6,555 nt of DNA from a bacterium (GTDB taxonomy: Bacteria > Armatimonadota > HRBIN16), in contig JANWXG010000151.1 in NCBI GenBank assembly GCA_025057335.1, positions 1-6,555 on the forward strand, read 5' to 3'. Numbering within the stretch: the stretch's first letter is position 1; each line of letters opens with the position of its first letter. Under the pieces are notes generated by a model. The model was given only the letters and a program-made list of their open reading frames with translations, had not been told where the DNA came from and made no database searches. Below are positions 1 through 5,202 of the stretch, piece after piece. Position numbers and translations under genes: made by a program.

Positions 1-18
1 CGAACCCGAGCGGGTTCG
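1..18. promoter_or_regulatory. 18-bp perfect palindrome upstream of the lacI-type gene
   Basis: The first 18 bases read CGAACCCGAGCGGGTTCG, two 8-bp arms around a 2-bp centre. The site lies 27 bp before the start codon of a LacI-family regulator. LacI proteins are dimers that bind 14-20 bp palindromes and often control their own gene, so an autoregulatory operator is a reasonable reading. The other reading is the stem of a terminator for an upstream gene. No T-run follows it on the + strand, which argues against a + strand terminator. The window starts at its first base, so the arms may extend further and the - strand terminator reading cannot be judged. Confidence 0.35.
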
Positions 19-44
19 GACCTCGGAATCAGAGGGGGGATTCG

Positions 45-1100
45 ATGGCGCGACAACGTGCAGACATGGATACGATTGCCCGAGAGGTCGGGGTGTCGAA
101 GACAACGGTGTATCGTGCCCTGCACAACAAGGGCAGGATACACCCGCAGACACGAGAGCGAATCCTGCAAGTGGCGAGGGAGCTGGGATACCGTCCGAAT
201 CTGGTGGCGCGCAGCCTGCGCGTGCAAAAGACCTCTACTGTCGGACTAGTGGTTGTGGGCTTGGCCGGCTCGTTCTATTCGCATATTCTGGAAGGCGTTG
301 ACGGCGTGGCGCAGTCGAATCAGTATGGCGTGCTTCTGGCTTGCTCCTACGGCAATCCGCGAAAGGAGCGAGAAATCATTCAGATGTTGCTGGACAAGCG
401 CGTGGATGGTCTGATTGTGGCTCCCGCCGACCCCGAGGAGAACCGTGAGTTCTATGAAGAGCTCATCGCCTCGCAGGTGTCCATTGTGCTGATAGACCGC
501 TACATCCCCGGGCTGCCCAACGACTTTGTGGCGACGACCAACGAGCTGGGGGGCTATCTGGCGACGCGACACCTGCTGCAGCTGGGTAGACGGCGCATCG
601 TCTTCGTCTCCAACGGCTCTCGTGAGCGTCGAGCCACTTCCGTCATCGGGCGTTTCGAGGGGTACCGTCGCGCCCTCGCGGAGTGCAACCTCTGCGAAAC
701 GGTCGAGCTAGGACCCGGTTTGCCCGACATCCTACCCGAGGAGGAGTACGCCTACAGTGCGGTCACGCACTACCTGCAACAGGGCGGCACGATGGATGGC
801 GTGTTCGCCGTCAACGATGACGTGGCGTACGGCGCCATCCGCGCCCTGCGCGACCACGGTCTGCGTGTGCCAGAAGACGTTTCGGTGGTGGGCTTCGACA
901 ATCAGGATACTAGCGCGTTTATCTTCCCGCCGCTAACAACGGTCGCCCAGCCGATGTATGAAATCGGTCGAGTAGCAGCCTCCTTGCTGTTGGAGAGGAT
1001 ACACAAGGGCAGGACAGCTCCGCAGCAGCAGGTGTTGCTGGTGCCACAGCTGGTAGTGCGGCAATCCTGTGGAGCCTACCTGAAAGCAGGGCAGCGCTAG
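45..1100 (+). CDS. LacI-family transcriptional regulator
   Basis: This is a DNA-binding, ligand-responsive repressor or activator of about the usual LacI length (351 aa). Residues 8-27 form the helix-turn-helix (TIAREVGVSKTTVYRAL). The rest of the headpiece runs through ELGYRP at 46-51, and the hinge helix NLVARSLR at 52-59 carries the Ala-Arg-Ser-Leu that inserts into the minor groove. The core from about residue 66 is the periplasmic-binding-protein-like sensor: VGLVV at 66-70, RFEGYRRAL in the middle, and the late motif GLRVPEDVSVVGFDN. Such folds normally bind a sugar or sugar derivative, but the ligand cannot be read from the sequence. The ATG is preceded by a purine-rich ribosome-binding site (GAGGGGGGA, 32-40). 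The downstream pseudopilin gene has its own promoter, so the two need not be co-transcribed. The regulated target is unknown. The family assignment is secure. Confidence 0.95.
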   Translation: MARQRADMDTIAREVGVSKTTVYRALHNKGRIHPQTRERILQVARELGYRPNLVARSLRVQKTSTVGLVVVGLAGSFYSHILEGVDGVAQSNQYGVLLACSYGNPRKEREIIQMLLDKRVDGLIVAPADPEENREFYEELIASQVSIVLIDRYIPGLPNDFVATTNELGGYLATRHLLQLGRRRIVFVSNGSRERRATSVIGRFEGYRRALAECNLCETVELGPGLPDILPEEEYAYSAVTHYLQQGGTMDGVFAVNDDVAYGAIRALRDHGLRVPEDVSVVGFDNQDTSAFIFPPLTTVAQPMYEIGRVAASLLLERIHKGRTAPQQQVLLVPQLVVRQSCGAYLKAGQR

Positions 1101-1121
1101 TGGAAATCGTAGGGTAACCCC

Positions 1122-1151
1122 TTGACAAATCGGGAGGAGGCTTGTTATGAT
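1122..1151 (+). promoter_or_regulatory. Strong sigma70-type promoter of the pseudopilin gene
   Basis: A perfect -35 box TTGACA (1122-1127) is followed after 18 bp by TATGAT (1146-1151), which matches the consensus -10 at five of six bases. Transcription should begin near 1158 and leave a leader of about 37 nt. The leader contains a 9-bp direct repeat, CGCAACCGA (1159-1167 and 1171-1179), and then the Shine-Dalgarno. The interrupted dyad GGGT-A-ACCC (1112-1120) sits just upstream of the -35 and could be a regulator site. The upstream ATG codons at 1147 and 1150 overlap the -10 box, so they would not be in the mRNA. Confidence 0.8.
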
Positions 1152-1194
1152 GGAATCGCGCAACCGATTACGCAACCGAAGGAGGTTCAGACGC

Positions 1195-1956
1195 ATGTCT
1201 CGACGCGGTTTTACCCTCATCGAATTGCTCGTGGTCATCGCGATTATCGCGATCCTCGCAGCAATCCTGTTCCCGGTGTTTGCCCAGGCACGGGATAAGG
1301 CACGGCAGACCGCCTGCCTGAGCAACATGAAGCAGCTGGCGACCGCAATGGCGATGTACGCACAGGATTATGATGAGAGGACCATCCTGCTATGGTGGTT
1401 CCCGCTGCCGGATGGTCACGCTACACACTGGGTACAGCGCATCTATCCTTACGTGAAGAACAACGGCGTCTTCCTGTGCCCGAGCGCGCCGCGCGTCAAC
1501 CCCACCGACATGACCAGCACCGCCAACGGCGCGGCTGGACCTGCCTACGCAGGCAACTGGCATGTGGGCTGGGGCGTGTCACTGGCAGCTTATGAGCGGG
1601 TTGCGGATGCCATCATCATCGGCGAGACGGGTGTGAACGACTGGTTCGGCAACGGCAGCCTGATACGCGCCGCCTCCACGATGAACCCCTGGCATCATAA
1701 CGACATCGGCGGAGGCTTCCCCGACTGGGCTTCCGTTCGCTGTCAGCAACGGTACGACGCGTTCCACCCCTATGCGGCTTCGCGTGGACAATCGGGGTTT
1801 GCCATCCACTGGCGCCATGCCAACGGCGCAAACTTCGTGTTTGCCGACGGGCACGCCAAATGGATCAGGCAACCTGGCTTGAAGCCAGAAAACTTCTATC
1901 CGGGCAATCCTCCGAGCTACGCATACGAAGACCCGTCGAACTGCTCCACACTGTAA
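1195..1956 (+). CDS. Type II secretion/type IV pilin-like pseudopilin, H-X9-DG family
   Basis: This is a pilin-like protein exported through a prepilin peptidase pathway; its exact job (pilus, secretion pseudopilus or surface protein) is not readable. Numbered from the ATG at 1195 (253 aa), a short basic leader MSRRG precedes the cleavage site G5|F6-TLIE, with the usual Glu at mature position 5. A hydrophobic helix follows at about 7-30 and then FAQARDKAR. Cysteines at 41, 95, 183 and 250 could form disulfides. Near the C-terminus H208 and D218-G219 are separated by nine residues, the prepilin-processing-associated H-X9-DG signature (TIGR04294 type). The start is set by GGAGG at 1181-1185 with good spacing. 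An in-frame ATG at 1147 falls inside the promoter -10 box and would add 16 basic residues, so it is rejected. The gene is bounded by its own promoter and terminator. Large paralogous sets of this family are typical of Armatimonadota. Confidence 0.93.
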   Translation: MSRRGFTLIELLVVIAIIAILAAILFPVFAQARDKARQTACLSNMKQLATAMAMYAQDYDERTILLWWFPLPDGHATHWVQRIYPYVKNNGVFLCPSAPRVNPTDMTSTANGAAGPAYAGNWHVGWGVSLAAYERVADAIIIGETGVNDWFGNGSLIRAASTMNPWHHNDIGGGFPDWASVRCQQRYDAFHPYAASRGQSGFAIHWRHANGANFVFADGHAKWIRQPGLKPENFYPGNPPSYAYEDPSNCSTL

Positions 1957-1966
1957 GCGGTCACGT

Positions 1967-1997
1967 GGGCGGGAGAGGATTTCCTCCCGCCCTTTTT
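1967..1997 (+). terminator. Intrinsic terminator after the pseudopilin gene
   Basis: A perfect 9-bp G+C-rich stem, GGGCGGGAG (1967-1975) with CTCCCGCCC (1984-1992), closes an 8-nt loop and runs straight into TTTTT (1993-1997). It begins 10 bp after the pseudopilin stop codon. This is a textbook Rho-independent terminator and isolates the pseudopilin unit from the HDOD gene downstream. Confidence 0.92.
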
Positions 1998-2021
1998 CTG
2001 CGCCTTGTTACACATGCCATC

Positions 2022-2067
2022 AGGGTGTACCCTCTCCGTAAAGTCTCTAGGTCGGTTTACCGATAAT
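2022..2067 (+). promoter_or_regulatory. Paired GGTNTACC dyads and possible promoter upstream of the HDOD gene
   Basis: Two 12-bp interrupted palindromes share the core GGTNTACC: AGGGTGTACCCT (2022-2033) and TCGGTTTACCGA (2052-2063). Their centres are exactly 30 bp apart, close to three helical turns, which would put two bound dimers on the same face. The second dyad abuts GATAAT (2062-2067), a five-of-six match to a -10 box. No convincing -35 lies at the proper distance, so the promoter part is weak and might rely on an activator. If GATAAT is the -10, transcription would start close to the GTG at 2074 and the mRNA would be nearly leaderless. The dyads are visible in the sequence; binding is inferred. 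Confidence 0.4.
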
Positions 2068-2073
2068 CTATGT

Positions 2074-2946
2074 GTGAACGAACGAGAAGCGCTAGGCATA
2101 CGAATATCGCGTGCAGTGGGGCTTCCCCCCCTGCCGCATGTCACGGTGCAGGTGATGCGGCTCATCGATGACCCCCGCGCCTCTACGCGCGACTTCGAAC
2201 GGGTCATCACCCAAGATGCCGCGCTGGCTTCCAAAGTGTTGCGCATGGCGAATTCTGCGTACTACGGAGGGAACGGGAGGATTGCGACCGTCAGCCGCGC
2301 CATCGCCGTGCTCGGGCTCAACACCATCCGCACCATTGTGATGGCACTGACCTTTCACGCAATGGTGCACGCTCGACAGCGCAAAACCCGCTTCAATCGG
2401 CAAGAATACTGGAAGCATTCGCTGGCTACCGCCATCGCTAGCAAGGTGTTGGCGCGGCTCAAGCGCTCCAAGTGGGATGAAGAGGTGTTCCTGGCAGGGC
2501 TGCTACATGACATCGGCAAGCTGATCGCTGACCAGTTCCTGCCAGAAGAGATGGAGGTGTTCATTTCACGCTGTGCAGAAATCACTTCCAGTACGGTGGA
2601 TGAGATTCTGGACCTGGAAGCCCGCGTGCTGGGAGCGACCCATCCCGAGCTAGGTGCCTTCGCTGCCGAAAAGTGGAAACTACCCGCCGCTCTCCATGCA
2701 GCTATCGCTTATCACCACCAGCCCACTCGAGTAGAGGGGGAGCTGTTCGAGCCAGTAGCGCTGGTGCACGCGGCGAACTGCCTAGTGCATCAGGCGGAGA
2801 TTGGCGTGCTCATCCCTGGCATGACCTGTGAGATGTCCCCCGTGGTGAAGGAGTTTCTCGCCATCCCCGAAGAACAGTATGAACCGATACGCCTCGTTGT
2901 GACGAAGGAGGTTATCGAGGCGCAATCTGCCTTCGGGGTAACGTAA
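2074..2946 (+). CDS. HDOD-domain signalling protein
   Basis: This is a cytoplasmic protein of the HDOD branch of the HD superfamily, often an output or adaptor in chemotaxis, motility or cyclic-di-GMP-linked signalling. Numbered from GTG 2074 (290 aa), the HDOD N-terminal block runs from RAVGLPPLP (13-21) to LRMANSAYYG (56-65). W113/H115 (YWKHS), H145-D146 in LLHDIGK (143-149), H190 in THPEL and H214/H215 in AYHHQP supply the histidines expected of a metal site. The late Asp of HD-GYP enzymes is Asn here (HAAN), which is common in HDOD proteins. There is no fused receiver, GGDEF or other domain. No start has a clear Shine-Dalgarno. TTG 2005 and ATG 2014 are also in frame, but they lie just behind the terminator and would translate the dyad region, and family similarity begins only around residue 10 after GTG 2074. 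The acylphosphatase follows 5 bp later. The family call is strong; the start is uncertain. Confidence 0.88.
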   Translation: MNEREALGIRISRAVGLPPLPHVTVQVMRLIDDPRASTRDFERVITQDAALASKVLRMANSAYYGGNGRIATVSRAIAVLGLNTIRTIVMALTFHAMVHARQRKTRFNRQEYWKHSLATAIASKVLARLKRSKWDEEVFLAGLLHDIGKLIADQFLPEEMEVFISRCAEITSSTVDEILDLEARVLGATHPELGAFAAEKWKLPAALHAAIAYHHQPTRVEGELFEPVALVHAANCLVHQAEIGVLIPGMTCEMSPVVKEFLAIPEEQYEPIRLVVTKEVIEAQSAFGVT

Positions 2947-2951
2947 TCGTC

Positions 2952-3227
2952 ATGCGCAAGCGGATGGTGGCAACCGTTTCGGGGCGCGTGCAAGGGGTGG
3001 GCTACCGCGCTTTTGTGCTGCGCTACGCTCGCGCGCTCGGCCTGAGCGGCAGTGTGCGTAACCTACCCTCTGGTCAGGTGGAGGTGGTTGCGGAGGGCGA
3101 TGAGCAACAGCTTCAACAGCTGCTCACCCTGCTAAGGCAAGGACCTCCTGCCGCACGAGTGACTGAAGTGTCGGTTCAGTGGGGGGAAGCTACGGGCGCG
3201 GACAGCGATTTCCGCATCGCCTGGTAG
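2952..3227 (+). CDS. acyP: Acylphosphatase
   Basis: This small cytoplasmic enzyme hydrolyses acyl phosphates such as acetyl phosphate or 1,3-bisphosphoglycerate to the carboxylate plus phosphate. The length (91 aa) is normal for the family. The signature GRVQGVGYR (11-19) forms the phosphate-binding loop and carries the catalytic Arg19. SVRNLPSG (34-41) carries the catalytic Asn37, followed by the strand VEVVAEG. The C-terminal FRIAW strand end is also typical. The ATG lies 5 bp after the HDOD stop codon with no strong Shine-Dalgarno, so expression probably depends on translational coupling within an operon. An in-frame ATG at 2964 would remove only four residues. The pairing with a signalling protein could be incidental; if functional, turnover of acetyl phosphate (a phosphodonor for response regulators) is one possible link, which is inference. 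The gene converges on the gene at 3243-3974 with 15 bp between them and no visible hairpin terminator. Confidence 0.94.
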   Translation: MRKRMVATVSGRVQGVGYRAFVLRYARALGLSGSVRNLPSGQVEVVAEGDEQQLQQLLTLLRQGPPAARVTEVSVQWGEATGADSDFRIAW

Positions 3228-3242
3228 CCCCCCACCCCGTCA

Positions 3243-3974
3243 CTATCCCGTCCACTCTGAAGCTAGCTGCGACAGCGTGACAAAGCGACAGCCGCGCTCA
3301 CGCAGGTACTGCGCGCACCAACGCCAGTTCGCTAGCCCGTTTGCCCAATCGCGTGCGCCGATACTAATGACCGAGCCTTCCTGAAGGTACCGTTCGATAA
3401 TCGCCCGTAGGGACCCCTCGTCCACATCAAGGTAGGCGACCTGCCCCTCATGCGTCGCTAGCGGCACCAGCAGCAAAGCGGCGTTGCCCTGCGCCTTCAG
3501 GTTATCGTAGGCGGGATGGTAGGGTTGTTGTGGCGCGCCTGTCCAGTCCGCTTTGCCCTCGACCACTACTCCCGGCGCGGGCGTACCGTCCACCATGATG
3601 CCGATGTCCTCCAGATAGCGTATATCCGAAGCCTGTAGGGCATAATCCGCTGCGCGGAACGCGGTCGGCTTCACGTGGCACTGCTTGAGCAGGTCTTTAC
3701 CCTCCTGAATCAGCATGGCGCGCTCACGCTCGTCAGCGAGATAAGCGCCATTGCTCTGGAAATGTACACGCAAGCCGATTTCATGCCAGGAGGGAATGCG
3801 GTGGAGATACTCGCGGTGGTAGAGCATGATGTTGTTCATCGGGTCGCTCGCGGAGACGGTAACCAACCAGGTCATTGGCACGTGGAACTCTTCGGCGATG
3901 CGCACCAGTTCAGGCGTGTAGCATTGCCCGTGTGTCGCCGCCTCACAGTCCACGCTGACCACTACGGTCGCCAT
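3243..3974 (-). CDS. Polysaccharide deacetylase-like (NodB-fold) protein with atypical metal site
   Basis: This resembles the NodB/polysaccharide deacetylase superfamily, whose members remove acyl groups from sugars using a metal bound by one Asp and two His. Numbered from ATG 3974 (243 aa), strand 1 is TVVVSVDCEA (3-12) with D9 and E11. PMTWLVT (33-39) follows, then the motif HEIGLRVH (64-71), then FRAADYAL (106-113) and VDGTPAPG (128-135), the usual 'FR-G-Y ... D-s-ss-PG' pattern. The typical second motif (H-T-x-x-H) is changed: R69 stands where the first metal His is expected, with H71 nearby. The late motif reads ISIGARDW (203-210) with no His. It may use another ligand set or may not be a deacetylase. 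There is no signal peptide, so it looks cytoplasmic. The ATG at 3974 is chosen because GGGGGTGG ends 5 nt before it. A GTG at 3992 is in frame but would contain that ribosome-binding site. It is divergent from the CARF-RelE gene across 193 bp. Confidence 0.78.
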   Translation of the reverse strand: MATVVVSVDCEAATHGQCYTPELVRIAEEFHVPMTWLVTVSASDPMNNIMLYHREYLHRIPSWHEIGLRVHFQSNGAYLADERERAMLIQEGKDLLKQCHVKPTAFRAADYALQASDIRYLEDIGIMVDGTPAPGVVVEGKADWTGAPQQPYHPAYDNLKAQGNAALLLVPLATHEGQVAYLDVDEGSLRAIIERYLQEGSVISIGARDWANGLANWRWCAQYLRERGCRFVTLSQLASEWTG

Positions 3975-4044
3975 GGGAACCACCCCCTTCACGCATGCAC
4001 TGATATCCTACAATTTATTTCATCGGGATGGGAGAAACTCCTGC

Positions 4045-4101
4045 AACGTTGGGATGTGCCGTGTTGTGTCCGTCGCGACTGCACAACGCAAAACGTTGGG
4101 A
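4045..4101 (+). repeat. 10-bp direct repeat AACGTTGGGA flanking a dyad
   Basis: The copies at 4045-4054 and 4092-4101 are identical and 47 bp apart in register, about 4.5 helical turns. The first copy is part of the perfect 8-bp palindrome CAACGTTG (4044-4051). The repeats bracket the GTTGTG/CACAAC dyad. The arrangement suggests protein-binding sites for one or both divergent genes, but no known regulator motif is recognised. Confidence 0.4.
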
Positions 4102-4106
4102 GGCTT

Positions 4107-4137
4107 TACTCGAGTATGTGTCCAATCGAGTATACTC
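4107..4137 (+). promoter_or_regulatory. Promoter and twin 10-bp palindromes of the CARF-RelE gene
   Basis: TACTCGAGTA (4107-4116) and GAGTATACTC (4128-4137) are both perfect palindromes and together give four copies of the half-site GAGTA/TACTC. TCGAGTAT is repeated directly at 4110-4117 and 4126-4133, a 16-bp period. The second palindrome contains TATACT (4131-4136), a five-of-six -10 box, so transcription would start near 4143. At the normal distance upstream, the -35 position falls on the first palindrome and matches TTGACA poorly. A weak -35 together with palindromes over both elements is what a repressible or activator-dependent promoter would look like. The sites are seen directly; the control is inferred. 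Confidence 0.55.
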
Positions 4138-4148
4138 AAGACGATAAC

Positions 4149-4164
4149 TTCTCCCCGGAGAGAA
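4149..4164 (+). promoter_or_regulatory. Ribosome-binding site of the CARF-RelE gene inside a small hairpin
   Basis: The Shine-Dalgarno GGAGAG (4157-4162) sits 5 nt before the ATG and is followed by AACAC. TTCTC (4149-4153) can pair with GAGAA (4160-4164) over a 6-nt loop, and CTCC (4151-4154) can alternatively pair with GGAG (4157-4160). Both would partly mask the ribosome-binding site. The hairpin is short, so a regulatory effect is only a possibility. Confidence 0.4.
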
Positions 4165-4167
4165 CAC

Positions 4168-5202
4168 ATGCGCACCATCATCGCCACTGTCGGTACTTCG
4201 CTGTTGAACAATGCCGAACGCGCAGGTAAGAGAGACGACCTGCAGACATACCTGCGCTTCACCAAGCCAGAGAAGGCGAGCGCAGAAACCAATTCACTGA
4301 GCCGTCTCCTGCACGAGGGGGACCGCATCGTGTTCCTACACTCGCAAACGGAAGAGGGCAAGCGCGCCGCAGAGGCTTTGGCGACCTTCTACAAGAACAA
4401 CGGTCACCCAGCGGAACTGCGCGAGGTTACCGACCTGCAGTATCACGAGAGCCGTTTCAAGATGCGTGGGTTGCGCGCACTGGTCAGCGTGCTGGTAGAA
4501 ATCATCCGCAAGGAACGCAGCGCGGGTAGGGAAGTGCTGCTCAACGCCACGGGGGGCTTCAAAGCGGAAATCGCCTACGCCACACTGGTCGGCTTGCTGT
4601 TCGACGTGCCTGTGTACTACATCCACGAGGTGTTTCAGGAGATTATCGAGCTCCCACCAACGCCCATCAGCTGGGACTTTAGTCTGATAGATACCTACGC
4701 GGAGTTCTTTCACTGGATTAACGCAGACCTGCGCCAAACGGCGGAGGTAGACCGTCGCCTGTGCTTGCTGCCCGATGAAATACGTTTGCTGTTGGTGGAG
4801 GAGGAGGGGTATACCCTGCTTTCCCCGACGGGCGAGGCGTTCTACGAGGCGTATCTGGCGCACGTGGAGGCGGCGCCCCCCACGCCCCTCTACCTGCATC
4901 AGCGCGCTGTTCGTGCGCTGGAATCGGCGGAGCCTTCCGTGCAGCAGACGCTGCACCAGCGACTGAAGCGTCTGCGCGTGCCCGAGATGCGCAAGCAGAA
5001 TTCACACAGCGTGCACGGAAGCGACTGCCTCGTGTATCCTTCGGGAAACGTAGCGGAGCGCATCCTGTACTACGTGGACGAGCGCGGCGAGGTGCGCGTA
5101 TGCGAGATTTTCTGGAACCACTCCGATTACGAGAAGGCGCTGGCTGAAGGGGTATATCGGGCGCACTATCCGCGCGAACAGTTTGCGCAGTGGTACCCGT
5201 AG
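4168..5202 (+). CDS. CARF-wHTH-RelE fusion, Cami1-like CRISPR ancillary effector
   Basis: This is probably a cyclic-oligoadenylate-activated, ribosome-dependent mRNA endonuclease. Its N-terminus (344 aa from ATG 4168) is a CARF domain of the type called APE2256/TIGR02619-like: ATVGTSLL (6-13), ETNSL (40-44), FLHSQTEEGKRAAEAL (56-71) and the ligand-loop motif NATGGFK (126-132). About 195-235 looks like a winged helix ending in a wing, GYTLLSPTGEAF. Residues from about 245 fit RelE: helices, then a strand run AERILYYVDERGEVRVCEIFWNHSDYEKAL with R298 (RelE Arg61-like) and H318/Y321 near the catalytic end. Characterised Cami1 has this same order, responds to cA4 and cuts mRNA in the ribosomal A site. 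A longer open frame from 3973 is rejected because it would cross the promoter. No cas gene, antitoxin or HEPN domain is present. CARF assignment is strong; RelE is good but read by eye. Confidence 0.85.
   Translation: MRTIIATVGTSLLNNAERAGKRDDLQTYLRFTKPEKASAETNSLSRLLHEGDRIVFLHSQTEEGKRAAEALATFYKNNGHPAELREVTDLQYHESRFKMRGLRALVSVLVEIIRKERSAGREVLLNATGGFKAEIAYATLVGLLFDVPVYYIHEVFQEIIELPPTPISWDFSLIDTYAEFFHWINADLRQTAEVDRRLCLLPDEIRLLLVEEEGYTLLSPTGEAFYEAYLAHVEAAPPTPLYLHQRAVRALESAEPSVQQTLHQRLKRLRVPEMRKQNSHSVHGSDCLVYPSGNVAERILYYVDERGEVRVCEIFWNHSDYEKALAEGVYRAHYPREQFAQWYP

Larger units (their letters stand above)
3975..4167. promoter_or_regulatory. Divergent control region rich in palindromes and repeats
   Basis: This 193-bp gap separates the NodB-like gene (-) from the CARF-RelE gene (+) and shows no credible coding sequence. 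From left to right it holds several elements. The first is the ribosome-binding site of the - strand gene (3980-3990). The second is a 10-bp direct repeat AACGTTGGGA at 4045-4054 and 4092-4101. Between those copies lies the dyad GTTGTG (4063-4068) with CACAAC (4082-4087), centred on the 8-bp palindrome GTCGCGAC (4072-4079). Last comes the palindrome pair and promoter annotated separately. No clear promoter for the - strand gene could be picked by eye. Confidence 0.6.

Noticed and set aside
933..1328. - strand open frame across the lacI end and pseudopilin start
   Set aside because: It runs antisense through a terminally conserved LacI region, a strong + strand promoter and a prepilin signal.
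3228..3242. Terminator between acyP and the NodB-like gene
   Set aside because: The 15-bp gap is C-rich with no stem or T-run on either strand.
3991..4050. Promoter for the NodB-like gene on the - strand
   Set aside because: TAAATT and TAGGAT resemble -10 boxes, but no acceptable -35 lies at 16-18 bp from either.
4044..4137. CRISPR array
   Set aside because: The repeats are only 8-10 bp, too few and too irregularly spaced for repeat-spacer units.
4107..4137. Transposon ends or an attachment site
   Set aside because: No transposase or integrase is present and no matching inverted copy was found elsewhere in the window.
3973..4167. 65-residue N-terminal extension of the CARF-RelE protein
   Set aside because: The open frame continues upstream, but it would cross the palindromes and -10 box. 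The extension has no domain-like pattern, and ATG 4168 has its own Shine-Dalgarno right before the conserved CARF start.
3675..4229. + strand open frame opposite the NodB-like gene
   Set aside because: It is antisense to a recognisable protein, crosses the control region and overlaps the CARF start in another frame; no motif seen.
4336..4956. Long - strand open frame opposite the CARF-RelE gene
   Set aside because: It has no family resemblance, is rich in Arg, Gln and His as expected of an antisense reading, and lies wholly inside a well supported gene.
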